Under the pieces are notes generated by a model that did not search any database, was not told where the DNA came from, and saw nothing but the letters and a program-made list of their open reading frames with translations. Below are positions 7,156 through 14,855 of a stretch of DNA of 64,000 nt, in pieces; position 1 is the stretch's first letter; each line of letters opens with the position of its first letter. The translations under genes were made by a program, and so were the position numbers. Origin of the DNA: a virus; the IMG/VR virus record IMGVR_UViG_3300013101_000005, positions 1 to 64,000 of that record; one strand, 5' to 3'.

Positions 7156-7325
7156 TTCTTTTCCTCCTCCACCATTCCTGTTTCCTTAGCATACTCAATA
7201 AGAGCCTTTAGTACATGATTATCTAGGGCTATGAATGTTTCACTATCTTGTGCTCTAAGATCCAAACAAACATGATACCCGTCGAAACTCGCATATACTC
7301 CGTCACCTAAGTACCTATCTTCCAT
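7152..7325 (-). CDS. Small conserved phage protein (YLGDGVYASFDG type)
   Basis: A 57-aa protein beginning MEDRYLGDGVYASFDGYHV, with LDLRAQ following. As I recall, small proteins with this GDGVYASFDG...LRAQ pattern recur in many unrelated tailed phages as hypothetical proteins. AGAGGT precedes the ATG and the stop overlaps the next gene by ATGA. Biochemical role unknown. Confidence 0.75.
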   Translation of the reverse strand: MEDRYLGDGVYASFDGYHVCLDLRAQDSETFIALDNHVLKALIEYAKETGMVEEEKK

Positions 7326-7342
7326 AATAATACCTCTTTGGT

Positions 7343-9871
7343 TTACTTCTCACATTCCTCTAATATTGCGGCTGTCGTTCCTGCCCAGTAAGCTATAACT
7401 GACAGATTGATGGTTTCCCCCATATGTTTAGTCAAGTAGTTGTTGTAGTCTTCTAAGATGAGTTGTAATTCTGTAACTGGTACTTCCTGTGCAGGCCATC
7501 CTCCACCACGAGCTATCGTATCTGCGTCTGCTATGCCCGTAGATCCCTTGGTTATCAAATACGGCATCGGCATAGTTCCGTTTACCCACACACACCAGAC
7601 GTAGGTGGTGTCCCTAGACCCGTCGTAGAACTTGGCGAAGGCCATTGGTGGGTTGTCTGTGCTTATTGTTACAGATTTGGGGACAATTTTGCCGAAATCC
7701 AGATTCCGTGATGGAGATTGGAGGTCCCTTCCTTTCGTCGTGAACTGGGCCGACCCGATGCCGATAGATGCGAGTGCCTCGCCTGTCGTTCCTGATGAGT
7801 CATGGGTTGCAAACCACTGGATGATCGGTGGATCAACTCTACTGTTGTCAAGCCATCCGGCAACTTCCATTATGGCCTCAACTAACTGGGATCGGCTGGC
7901 CGGGTATATATTTGAGAAATGGAAATCCTCAAGCATAACGCCGTCGTAATATCCGGCGGTGGCCTTAATGCGGCCAGCACTTCCGTTGACAACATTTAGG
8001 AAGTCGCTTCTCCCGGCAGCACGACGGCAGGCATCAGGCCACTCTCGTACAAACTTCAGATATAGTTCCCTCTCATCTGGGTCTTTGTCGTATGGAATTC
8101 CGTCCTCATCCATGTCGAGGGTGCCGAGATCCCCATCCACAGACCACGCCGGGTAGTCGTCGCCATTCAGATAGTCAGTTAAGAACCCGACATGGCTCTT
8201 TAGCCCATCTCGAACTTTTATGCGGTCTATGTAGAATGCCGCAAGGGTATCGGCTATTCCGGGTGCGGCTAGATTATACATCCAGATCGGCCTGTCGCCA
8301 TGGATTCCCATGGTATGATTTCCGTCAGTATCATACAACCAGAAATCGAGAACCCCGTCGTCGCCCTGATACCCGTCGCTGTTGTTTTCTCCGATGTTCC
8401 ATAGCTGCGTATACATAGTCCCGGCAGTTTCCCACTCCTCAAATACGCCATAGACAAACACGTAATTCAGAAAGATGAGATTCGGATTTCTTACCCGGAG
8501 GGAGTCCACTATCCCGTCCATGCCTGTGCGACTAGCGAGCATATAATAGTGCCCAGTAGTGTATACGTCTGTGAAGTTCCCGACTGAATCGTAGCCAGCT
8601 TCGGTCCATATCGGCGTATCATCGTTTACCCACGTTCCGTAGATCGGCATATCGAATTTCCACAGTGATGGGGGGATTACTTCCTGTGCAGGCCATCCTC
8701 CACCACGGCTCAGAGTATCTGCTCCGTCATAAGAGGTAATGAGGTAGGGCCAGATATAGTCTGTTGCTACTGCACGTACAACATATCTTTTTTGCCCATC
8801 ATCAAAGAAAGCAGATACGGTATCTCCTGACCATACAGGTTCGGAGGCTATCTTACCTAACGATAGTTTTCTATCAAGGTTTCTGAACTGGAAATTACAC
8901 ACTCCATTAGCTATACTTGCTAGTGCTTCTGAGGGGAACCCAATACTGTCATTCTCTCCACCTTGGAACATTAACAGCGGGGGGTTTACTCTTGATTTAT
9001 CAAAGCCATCAGTAGCTATTACAGCCTTTGCCCAATGGTTGGGCTTAGGGTAGTACAGATTCACTAATTCATACATTCCGCCATCCCACAAGTGAGCATA
9101 CTCTGCGTTATTTGCATAGTGTACATTACCATTAGGCATTAACAGGAAGGTAGGCTCGCTACTGAAAGCATTTCTAAATGCTTTGGCTATCTGGTAAGGG
9201 TATGCGGCATTTTGTTCCGCATCACCCGGATCTTCACTCGCAGGGATTCCATTTCTATTAAAATCAAGATCTCCTCTAGGAGTAGGGAATGGCCATTGGG
9301 GATAAGGCACAGTCATCCAATCCAAGAACATTCCTGAATGAGGTCGTACATGCCCCATATTATACATCCATTTAGCGTGTATTTTAGCAACTCCTTCAGC
9401 CAGCCCCGGTGCTCCACAGTTAAGGAACTGTACGGGGATTGTCGGGTCATTTGTTGCTGGTCCTACAACAATATCTCCATGATAATCTCTTAGCCACCAA
9501 TCGTTATCGTTAACCATATTGTAGAATTCAGTATAGAAACCGCCAGCATGTTCCCATCCCGGTCTTAATCCGTATACGAACGCATAAAACAGAGGGATGA
9601 AATCTGGGTTTCTTGTTCTTACTGAGTCAATAAGGCCAATGTGCTTATCATTAAGATATAATTCGTGACCAAAAATCATCATATCGAATTCTGCAATGTC
9701 ATCATAATCTTCTGAGGTATATCCATCTCCAAACTTATACCATATATTATCTCCATATATAGGTAGGTCTAATTGCAGAGGCTTTGTATCTGCATTCATA
9801 ACAACTCCAGCCATCAATCCAATAGCTACAATTGTACTGGCCACTATTGCAGGCCATTTCATTTTCTTCAT
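7343..9871 (-). CDS. Secreted protein with two tandem glycosidase-like domains
   Basis: An 842-aa protein with an N-terminal signal/anchor (hydrophobic residues about 6-24) and two homologous domains of about 390 residues (about 33-400 and 405-800). Each starts with (L/F)D(L/M)PIYG and ends RGGGWPAQEV. Strand-end motifs such as GMFLDWM/VGFLTDY and YDGVMLED resemble TIM-barrel glycoside-hydrolase-like (GHL) proteins. Each domain has a D-x-N/D-x-N/D-G loop (DFNRNGIP, DMDEDGIP) that may bind calcium. Substrate unknown. The DNA looks richer in GC than its neighbours, more so in the second domain, suggesting acquisition. A polysaccharide-degrading or surface role is inferred. Confidence 0.7.
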   Translation of the reverse strand: MKKMKWPAIVASTIVAIGLMAGVVMNADTKPLQLDLPIYGDNIWYKFGDGYTSEDYDDIAEFDMMIFGHELYLNDKHIGLIDSVRTRNPDFIPLFYAFVYGLRPGWEHAGGFYTEFYNMVNDNDWWLRDYHGDIVVGPATNDPTIPVQFLNCGAPGLAEGVAKIHAKWMYNMGHVRPHSGMFLDWMTVPYPQWPFPTPRGDLDFNRNGIPASEDPGDAEQNAAYPYQIAKAFRNAFSSEPTFLLMPNGNVHYANNAEYAHLWDGGMYELVNLYYPKPNHWAKAVIATDGFDKSRVNPPLLMFQGGENDSIGFPSEALASIANGVCNFQFRNLDRKLSLGKIASEPVWSGDTVSAFFDDGQKRYVVRAVATDYIWPYLITSYDGADTLSRGGGWPAQEVIPPSLWKFDMPIYGTWVNDDTPIWTEAGYDSVGNFTDVYTTGHYYMLASRTGMDGIVDSLRVRNPNLIFLNYVFVYGVFEEWETAGTMYTQLWNIGENNSDGYQGDDGVLDFWLYDTDGNHTMGIHGDRPIWMYNLAAPGIADTLAAFYIDRIKVRDGLKSHVGFLTDYLNGDDYPAWSVDGDLGTLDMDEDGIPYDKDPDERELYLKFVREWPDACRRAAGRSDFLNVVNGSAGRIKATAGYYDGVMLEDFHFSNIYPASRSQLVEAIMEVAGWLDNSRVDPPIIQWFATHDSSGTTGEALASIGIGSAQFTTKGRDLQSPSRNLDFGKIVPKSVTISTDNPPMAFAKFYDGSRDTTYVWCVWVNGTMPMPYLITKGSTGIADADTIARGGGWPAQEVPVTELQLILEDYNNYLTKHMGETINLSVIAYWAGTTAAILEECEK
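7481..7510. repeat. 30-bp exact repeat, copy 1
   Basis: An identical 30-bp sequence recurs at 8679-8708. Both encode the RGGGWPAQEV end of the two tandem domains in the 842-aa protein. The exact identity contrasts with strong divergence elsewhere in the domains. Confidence 0.85.
8679..8708. repeat. 30-bp exact repeat, copy 2
   Basis: The partner of the repeat at 7481-7510, offset by 1,198 bp, which is about one domain length. It could mediate expansion or contraction of the domain array. Confidence 0.85.
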
Positions 9872-9899
9872 ATTTTTCTCCGTTTTTATAAGTTAAATA

Positions 9900-10037
9900 T
9901 TATTTTTTATTTCTATTGTAAAGAGCCCTCATGCCCATAAAGATCATACCACAAAGGATCAAGAACCAGACAATTGAATCAATCCTTGCACTCAATAGCC
10001 CGCCTCCTCCCGTAAGGAAGTCTATGATATCTTTCAT
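9900..10037 (-). CDS. Small single-pass membrane protein
   Basis: A 45-aa ORF: a short amphipathic start with a GGGG run, a hydrophobic segment (SIVWFLILCGMIFMGM), and a basic end (YNRNKK). Its ATG overlaps the upstream stop as ATGA. It lies just upstream of the gene for the large secreted protein. Role unknown. Confidence 0.6.
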   Translation of the reverse strand: MKDIIDFLTGGGGLLSARIDSIVWFLILCGMIFMGMRALYNRNKK

Positions 10038-10204
10038 AGTGGTGCTTCTACGGTTGGGACTATAACTCTATAGATAATAGTTTCTTTTGTGGTTGAGCAT
10101 CTCAGTATTTGAGATAAGAACAGTGCCATAAATACAAGTAGCCAGAAGTCCTTTTGGGTAATGATATCCCAGCAATCAATTAACAAATCTTTAATTTTGT
10201 TCAT
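10034..10204 (-). CDS. Small membrane protein
   Basis: A 56-aa ORF with a central transmembrane segment (FWLLVFMALFLSQIL) followed by Cys and a Thr/Val-rich tail. It is coupled by ATGA overlaps to both neighbouring genes. Its pairing with the 45-aa membrane protein recalls two-component membrane factors, but nothing identifies a holin or spanin. Confidence 0.6.
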   Translation of the reverse strand: MNKIKDLLIDCWDIITQKDFWLLVFMALFLSQILRCSTTKETIIYRVIVPTVEAPL

Positions 10205-10572
10205 AAAGTATCCATTCTTGCTGGTGTGTATGGTGCGGAGAAGATAGAGAATGGTCCCTGAATGTCTTCATCATCTACTCCAGCTACTCTAAATCTGTAT
10301 GTTCTTCCTAGTGTCATATCAATAAACGTCCAGTTGTATTCTTTCAGTTTGTATTGTGGTTCTGTTAAACCATTAGTTTCTAGTTGTCCTACGTAATATG
10401 CAATATCTGTACCAACAGTTGGTTCGGACCATGTGTATCTAATTTTGATAATTTGGTCAAATGTATCTATGTGAACTGGGTCTTCTGTATAAGGCAGTTC
10501 TACAACATCAAAACATCCCAACAACCCTCCCATAAAGAAAGCCATCAGGACCAACTTGTGGGCTTTGATCAT
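10201..10572 (-). CDS. FN3-like lipoprotein
   Basis: A 123-aa protein with a lipoprotein signal: basic start, hydrophobic core, and lipobox LLGC with Cys20. A single fibronectin type III-like domain follows. The end of the domain (RFRVAGVDDEDIQGPFS) closely resembles that in the protein at 18408-19448 (WIRVAGRDAESRQGPFS). It is probably exported and lipid-anchored in the infected cell, perhaps for superinfection exclusion or surface modification (inference). Confidence 0.7.
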   Translation of the reverse strand: MIKAHKLVLMAFFMGGLLGCFDVVELPYTEDPVHIDTFDQIIKIRYTWSEPTVGTDIAYYVGQLETNGLTEPQYKLKEYNWTFIDMTLGRTYRFRVAGVDDEDIQGPFSIFSAPYTPARMDTL

Positions 10573-10590
10573 CTAGGCTCCTTGATTTAA

Positions 10591-10980
10591 TTATTCTTCT
10601 TCTTTATCATCTAACTTTTTAAGTTTTTCCTCAAGGTCCCTATATTCTTTTTCGTCTTCCCTATAACCTTCCTTAGCCTCTGGAGTCATAAAATGTAGGA
10701 GTTCTGATAGGGAATCGGGGATTCTATTATAGTGGACAATGAATTTCTCTGTCCATCTATCCTCAGTAGTCCACATTCTTTCTTCTAGAAACAGCATTCT
10801 ACGTTTGATTTCTACTCTTTCAATTTCTTTTTTATTTGTCTGTATATCAGCAGACATGGTAGCTATGGCTTTATCTACAGTTTCAGCTTTAGCATAATAA
10901 CCGAATCCATTAGTCATAACCCCCCACACAGCCGCAACAGCTAGAATAAACCCAAGTATAGGCGTGGCCTTTTTAATCAT
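10591..10980 (-). CDS. Membrane-anchored coiled-coil protein
   Basis: A 129-aa protein with one N-terminal transmembrane segment (about residues 6-24, ILGFILAVAAVWGVM), then YAKAETV and a long charged coiled coil ending in an acidic tail. Phages commonly carry such proteins and some are i-spanin-like, but the lysis genes here lie 15 kb away, so that role is not assumed. Confidence 0.6.
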   Translation of the reverse strand: MIKKATPILGFILAVAAVWGVMTNGFGYYAKAETVDKAIATMSADIQTNKKEIERVEIKRRMLFLEERMWTTEDRWTEKFIVHYNRIPDSLSELLHFMTPEAKEGYREDEKEYRDLEEKLKKLDDKEEE

Positions 10981-10988
10981 AATAGTTC

Positions 10989-11192
10989 CTAATCTTCAAC
11001 TACAATAATGGTAACTTTCTTAAGTTCCGCTAAACACGGATCTTCAGATCCATCATAAGTGGGGACAACATTCCCACATCTATTTTCCTCTTCTATAAAG
11101 TCTGGGAATCCTTGACATGAAGTACACCAGTAGTTAGGTTGGATGTCCAAAATCTTATTTTTATTAACCAATTTAATAGCTTTATTTAACAT
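10989..11192 (-). CDS. Hypothetical small protein with CxxC
   Basis: A 67-aa protein with CTSC near residue 24 and further cysteines at about 40 and 53, possibly a zinc or disulfide site. The ATG at 11192 fits the AAAGAGGA ribosome site better than an in-frame TTG at 11198. No family recognised. Confidence 0.55.
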   Translation of the reverse strand: MLNKAIKLVNKNKILDIQPNYWCTSCQGFPDFIEEENRCGNVVPTYDGSEDPCLAELKKVTIIVVED

Positions 11193-11194
11193 AA

Positions 11195-11272
11195 TCAATC
11201 CTCTTTCACAAAGAAAAAAAGTAACAACACAATTCCTACAAATAGGGTTCCAAATATAATTTCAGGAATCAA
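11195..11272 (-). CDS. Possible 25-aa membrane peptide
   Basis: A short frame that starts with TTG, overlaps the upstream stop, and has GGGGAGGA about 10 nt upstream. It encodes one hydrophobic segment (IIFGTLFVGIVLLLFFFV) and ends KED. It fills the only gap in an otherwise gapless operon, which supports it, but the size and TTG start keep the call modest. Confidence 0.5.
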   Translation of the reverse strand: MIPEIIFGTLFVGIVLLLFFFVKED

Positions 11273-11544
11273 TATGGAAGTTCCTCCCCTTCTTTTTTAT
11301 TTTCAGGTTTTTCTTTCATAATAACTTCTTCAACTAAGGCAAGGTTTATCATTCTAATAGTACCATTCTTTAGGGTAACTTTTGCCCAAGGCACTCTAGC
11401 CATTTGGCCATAGACTGTTTCTACAACAATAGATTCAGCATGGTATTCACTATCTTCTTCCCCTGCTATAATATAACCCAAGGAACACTCATTCCACCAC
11501 ACAGCCTCTAATTCAGTTCCATGTTCAAACATTTCAGTAAACAT
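11269..11544 (-). CDS. Hypothetical protein
   Basis: A 91-aa protein with a compact beta-rich pattern (VTLKNGTIRMINLALVEEV) and a charged C-terminus. It may be a small SH3/KOW-like fold, judged only from alternating hydrophobics. It lies in a tight run of small genes. Confidence 0.5.
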   Translation of the reverse strand: MFTEMFEHGTELEAVWWNECSLGYIIAGEEDSEYHAESIVVETVYGQMARVPWAKVTLKNGTIRMINLALVEEVIMKEKPENKKEGEELPY

Positions 11545-11545
11545 C

Positions 11546-11737
11546 TTAATCTACCTTTACTTCTAAGAAATCTTCATCAAAGATTTCATACTCAGGTAAT
11601 ACTGATCCTTCTTCTATTGCTTTAGGTTGAACCATGTAAGTAATTTGCCCATTCCCCCACTGTGTCCTTCCTACAATAATTCCGGTAAATTCCGTATAAG
11701 TTTCAAATACTTCATCCCCATTAAGGAATTTAAACAT
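11546..11737 (-). CDS. Small beta-barrel-like phage protein
   Basis: A 63-aa protein. FLNGDEVF..., FTGIIVGRTQW, ITYMVQP and IFDEDFLEV form the spacing seen in small phage proteins with a KOW/SH3-like barrel. It ends 1 nt into the upstream gene's start. The molecular role is unknown. Confidence 0.55.
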   Translation of the reverse strand: MFKFLNGDEVFETYTEFTGIIVGRTQWGNGQITYMVQPKAIEEGSVLPEYEIFDEDFLEVKVD

Positions 11738-11940
11738 TAGGTATACCTCTTTCCTCCAGTTAATTCATTTATTTCCTTTTTCAGTCGTTCCACTTCTTCT
11801 GCTTGTTTATGTGCAAAATTCTGTGTGTATTCTAGATCTTTTTCTAAGCTGGCTATAATTTTCAGATATTTTATTTCTGACATAGTTACTTCTTTGGCAA
11901 TCATTTTCAATACTTCATCGTACATATATATCTTAGTCAT
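11737..11940 (-). CDS. Small coiled-coil protein
   Basis: A 67-aa protein, helical throughout, with heptads from about residue 25 to 60 (IIASLEKDLEYTQNFA...EEVERLKKEINEL). No other feature and no known family. Confidence 0.5.
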   Translation of the reverse strand: MTKIYMYDEVLKMIAKEVTMSEIKYLKIIASLEKDLEYTQNFAHKQAEEVERLKKEINELTGGKRYT

Positions 11941-11946
11941 ACTATA

Positions 11947-12528
11947 TTAACCCCATTGGTATGCCATAGCATCAGCTATGCCTGTGTACGTAGCACTTCT
12001 TTTTTTCCATCTATCTTTTGATGGTCCTAGTTTATTTTGTCTACTTGGAGTTTGGTTTTCCCAGTACCCGCATTTAGGCATTTCTAATATGTTGGTGGCT
12101 TTAAGTATTGGTAGGTTCTTAAGCCACAGGCACGTGCTTTTTGATTCTGGGTGTCCAAATTGCCAAGGTTGTATAATTTGATCCGATTTCCTGATTGCAG
12201 TTCCTATACGTCCTATAGGATTTTCAATCACTATCTTATTTATGGGTGCATCCATCAGGGCTTGTACAAATTGTACAGCTTCTGTGGTTTTTTCTTCTCT
12301 ACCGGGTATTCTTTTGTTCCAGTGTAATCCAGAACTTGATAAATATGTGCAAGGGGGGTGAGCGATCATCATGTCCCATTCTTCCTCCAAATGGTCAAAC
12401 ACATCACCAACAATATGTGGGCCATCCGACTCGCCGGGGAGAAGGTCACAAGATACAGCGTCATGCCCCCTTGCAATGAAAGCATCTCTAACAATTCCAG
12501 TATGTTCACATGCTATTAAAATTCTCAT
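11947..12528 (-). CDS. DNA cytosine-methyltransferase-like phage protein
   Basis: A 193-aa protein of a family common in phages and usually annotated as DNA methyltransferase. It has MRILIACEHTGIVRDAF (SAM-site-like), GHDAVSCDLLPGE, AHPPCTYLSSSG with a PC motif, VIENPIGRIG and IQPWQFGHPESKSTCLWL. It is much shorter than a full C5-methyltransferase and lacks a target-recognition domain. Activity and specificity cannot be told; an anti-restriction role is plausible. It is separate from the canonical Dcm enzyme at 3274-4209. Confidence 0.8.
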   Translation of the reverse strand: MRILIACEHTGIVRDAFIARGHDAVSCDLLPGESDGPHIVGDVFDHLEEEWDMMIAHPPCTYLSSSGLHWNKRIPGREEKTTEAVQFVQALMDAPINKIVIENPIGRIGTAIRKSDQIIQPWQFGHPESKSTCLWLKNLPILKATNILEMPKCGYWENQTPSRQNKLGPSKDRWKKRSATYTGIADAMAYQWG

Positions 12529-12761
12529 TATACTTCTATGTCCTGAACATCATTTAAGAAGTCAAGGTCAACACCTTCATTTTCTAAGATTCTATACATA
12601 CCTTTTTGAAGTTCTATAGTGGTTTTATCTTTTTCATATTTTATATCATCTCTCACAAATGACATAATTTCCCAAAGGGCGTGAAACATGTTTTCAGATG
12701 CTTGAATCAAGGTTAGTTTTCTCTTATCACCTTCAGAGTCCATGTGGTAGATAACTTGCAT
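12528..12761 (-). CDS. Hypothetical small phage protein
   Basis: A 77-aa protein, largely helical, with HALWEIMSFVRDDIKYE in the middle. Small proteins of this kind are frequent next to the methyltransferase-like gene that follows, with which it overlaps by 1 nt. AAAGG precedes the start. Confidence 0.55.
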   Translation of the reverse strand: MQVIYHMDSEGDKRKLTLIQASENMFHALWEIMSFVRDDIKYEKDKTTIELQKGMYRILENEGVDLDFLNDVQDIEV

Positions 12762-12886
12762 TTTAAAACCTTTTCATTTTTTAAATTTTTCACGGCGAGC
12801 CGAGATACATCTTTATCAAGATGAAGAAGTATGAGCCGCTAGTTTTGGGGGCCAGCCTGTGCAACCAGCCCCCAAATCTATCTACA
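12762..12886 (-). other. Structured intergenic interval
   Basis: The minus strand carries a 9-bp stem TTTGGGGGC/GCCCCCAAA (about 12844-12878) with a 15-nt loop. A second hairpin, CATCTT/AAGATG, sits inside a CGGC/GCCG frame (about 12790-12836), followed by an A/T-rich stretch up to the next ribosome site. Neither hairpin has a proper U-tract. It may be an RNA processing or mRNA-stability element. Confidence 0.4.
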
Positions 12887-13081
12887 CTAGTCTCTAGTCA
12901 GACGTTCAATACAATCAGGACAATTCACTGTCTCAAAAGTTGAACCAGTTTGGATGTCCTCATTAGCATTAATCCCACAAGGGATCTCACGGACACTGGT
13001 TAGTACCATCTGGCCATCTTCATAATAGCCATCAACCGTCTTTAAGTAATGCACTGTCTCAGGAATCTTGACGTTCTCCAT
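12887..13081 (-). CDS. Hypothetical protein with C-terminal CxxC
   Basis: A 64-aa protein ending NCPDCIERLTRD, so it has one CxxC, plus an isolated Cys near residue 35. It overlaps the upstream gene by 1 nt. Function unknown. Confidence 0.5.
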   Translation of the reverse strand: MENVKIPETVHYLKTVDGYYEDGQMVLTSVREIPCGINANEDIQTGSTFETVNCPDCIERLTRD

Positions 13082-13341
13082 TATTCTACCTCTTTAGTTT
13101 TGAGCCTTTGTAGCTCTTCCTCATGATAGGCAATCTTGCCTAGCCTTTCGGCCTCATCAATCTCTTCCTGCAAATCCCGTACCAAACTGCTAAGTTGTTT
13201 GTATACCTCTATCGCCCTTGTAGGTGTAAGAGCCCATAGACCATTTATGTGTAGAGATCCATCAGTCGCAGGGTCACCATTTCTGTCTAGAGCGTCTGCT
13301 TTTAAGATGAAGGATTTCAGTATTTTATTATTTAGTTCCAT
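13081..13341 (-). CDS. Hypothetical helical protein
   Basis: An 86-aa protein with a coiled-coil C-terminal half (YKQLSSLVRDLQEEIDEAER). The first half contains DRNGDPATDGS. No domain recognised; part of the small-gene operon. Confidence 0.5.
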   Translation of the reverse strand: MELNNKILKSFILKADALDRNGDPATDGSLHINGLWALTPTRAIEVYKQLSSLVRDLQEEIDEAERLGKIAYHEEELQRLKTKEVE

Positions 13342-13342
13342 A

Positions 13343-13762
13343 TTACTTCCTGCACATTAGATATTTCATCATTAATTTTGATCTTTCCTTCTCTGGTAGA
13401 TCATCTAAGTATTTTAGTAACATATCTTCAAATTTGTCATTAATCTTTTTTCGTGTTGATGCATTTAAAGTTATTCCGTTTAGGTAATCTTTTGCTAATT
13501 TTATAATATGTTTTTCAAAACGAGTATCTATAATGTTTGGAAGTTTCTCTTCAATTAAAGTATCTAGGTATTTTTTTATTTCAGCATACCCAATATTATT
13601 TGTTGCTATTCTACGCTCGTTATTACGCCAAGTCTTATGTATCTGTAACATTTGGTGTGCTAATGATTTAAAATACTTAGAAGCCTGTTCCTCAGTAATA
13701 AGATCCTTAAATATTTTTCTTTGACTTGATGTGAGTGTCTCCAACTTTTTCTTTCCAGACAT
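13343..13762 (-). CDS. Hypothetical basic helical protein
   Basis: A 139-aa Lys/Arg-rich, all-helical protein beginning MSGKKKLETLTSSQRK. The start at 13762 has AAGGAG 8 nt upstream, and the gene overlaps the upstream gene by 56 nt. A possible nucleic-acid contact is suggested only by its charge. Confidence 0.55.
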   Translation of the reverse strand: MSGKKKLETLTSSQRKIFKDLITEEQASKYFKSLAHQMLQIHKTWRNNERRIATNNIGYAEIKKYLDTLIEEKLPNIIDTRFEKHIIKLAKDYLNGITLNASTRKKINDKFEDMLLKYLDDLPEKERSKLMMKYLMCRK

Positions 13763-14075
13763 TATCCATCTCCTTGATAGTTTCCACAACATTAAAAACC
13801 ATATGGACTATAGGATCATCAGGTCTTCCTTCTTTGTCCATAGCTATTTTAATATCACCCAACACATTAAATAACATATACCTCTGTTCAAGCAATAAAC
13901 CAATCTGCTGAACCTGTAAAGAATCCGCTATGATCAGTTCATTATTCCTGTCCTGCAAATTACGTACCACATTACCATATAAACTTTTTAAGTTCTCTAG
14001 ATTCTCAAGTCTTTCTTTAGTTGATTCTTCTGGTAAAGAACTATAAAGTTCCAATAAACTAGCTAATGTCTCCAT
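13707..14075 (-). CDS. Hypothetical helical protein
   Basis: A 122-aa protein, helical, acidic in the first half and basic at the end (VGDTHIKSKKNI). No known motif. It overlaps both the upstream zinc-ribbon gene and the downstream basic protein. Confidence 0.5.
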   Translation of the reverse strand: METLASLLELYSSLPEESTKERLENLENLKSLYGNVVRNLQDRNNELIIADSLQVQQIGLLLEQRYMLFNVLGDIKIAMDKEGRPDDPIVHMVFNVVETIKEMDNVWKEKVGDTHIKSKKNI

Positions 14076-14247
14076 CCTTGCCTCCCTTGATCGTTAATAA
14101 GACTACCTGCTCTTTTCCTTTACTATTACACACAGGGCATAATAGAGTTTCTATTATAGGCATTTTTGTCACTAAACCTATACAACAAATAGGGCAGTAC
14201 ACTCTTTGATATTCATCTTCTAAAGGAGTGAATATAAGTTGTGTCAT
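14059..14247 (-). CDS. Small zinc-ribbon protein
   Basis: A 62-aa protein with CPICC near residue 18 and CPVC near 37, a minimal four-Cys zinc ribbon. It ends in a Gly/Lys/Asp tail. It overlaps the neighbouring genes by 1 and 17 nt. Confidence 0.6.
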   Translation of the reverse strand: MTQLIFTPLEDEYQRVYCPICCIGLVTKMPIIETLLCPVCNSKGKEQVVLLTIKGGKDGDIS

Positions 14248-14492
14248 TACTTTTCTTTTTCCTTTTTTCTCTTCTTTTCTCTTCTAGGTGGATCTATGAT
14301 CTCACTTATCATATCTCTAGCCTTTAAACTATCTTGTTCGTCTTCAAGAAGTTCTTTTACTTTTATTGCTTCCACTACATCATAGAAGGTGGATCTCCCT
14401 GCTAAAGGGAGCCATATAGTGTGCCCATCTTCTAGATATTGTATAGTAAGGGTTAAGTTACTATTTCTAACTACTCTGTATTGTATATACAT
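14247..14492 (-). CDS. Hypothetical protein with basic tail
   Basis: An 81-aa protein. The N-terminal half alternates in a beta pattern (YRVVRNSNLTLTIQYL), and the last dozen residues are almost all Lys, Arg and Glu (RREKKRKKEKEK). No family recognised. Confidence 0.5.
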   Translation of the reverse strand: MYIQYRVVRNSNLTLTIQYLEDGHTIWLPLAGRSTFYDVVEAIKVKELLEDEQDSLKARDMISEIIDPPRREKKRKKEKEK

Positions 14493-14496
14493 TATT

Positions 14497-14853
14497 TCAC
14501 GCTCGTTTTATTGTTTTAGTTTTCTTTGCTTTCTTTGCTTTCTTTGTAATAGTTTTCTTTATAGTGCGTGTGATTGGCATGTCTGCTTCAAGGCTAAACA
14601 TTATTTTAAACATCTTCTTGTTTTTAGCATAAAGCCAACCGTTCTCGTCTACTATTACCCAAAACCCTTTTTTAATCTTGGCACCATTAACGAATAGTTC
14701 AACTTCATTATTGAAACAATTTAATCTCATGGTCCCTTCATCCCAATTTTTCTTGTAAGATCTTCCATGTTCCTGAAACATGCCCATGATCTCAAAATGG
14801 TTGTCTCCATCAAACTGTAACGCCTTACATAACCCGTTTCTACTGAAATTCAT
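14497..14853 (-). CDS. Hypothetical phage protein with poly-basic tail
   Basis: A 118-aa protein. The start CKALQFDGDNHFEIMGMF, with GFWVIVDENGWLYA later, resembles a small fold common in phages (ALQFDG...F....G.W.I). The last 25 residues are Lys/Thr/Ala repeats, resembling a histone-like tail. Function unknown. Confidence 0.55.
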   Translation of the reverse strand: MNFSRNGLCKALQFDGDNHFEIMGMFQEHGRSYKKNWDEGTMRLNCFNNEVELFVNGAKIKKGFWVIVDENGWLYAKNKKMFKIMFSLEADMPITRTIKKTITKKAKKAKKTKTIKRA

Positions 14854-14855
14854 TA

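Noticed and set aside
8092-8418. 108-residue plus-strand frame
   Set aside because: Antisense shadow in the GC-richer half of the large secreted protein; Arg/Cys-rich composition is typical of a false frame.
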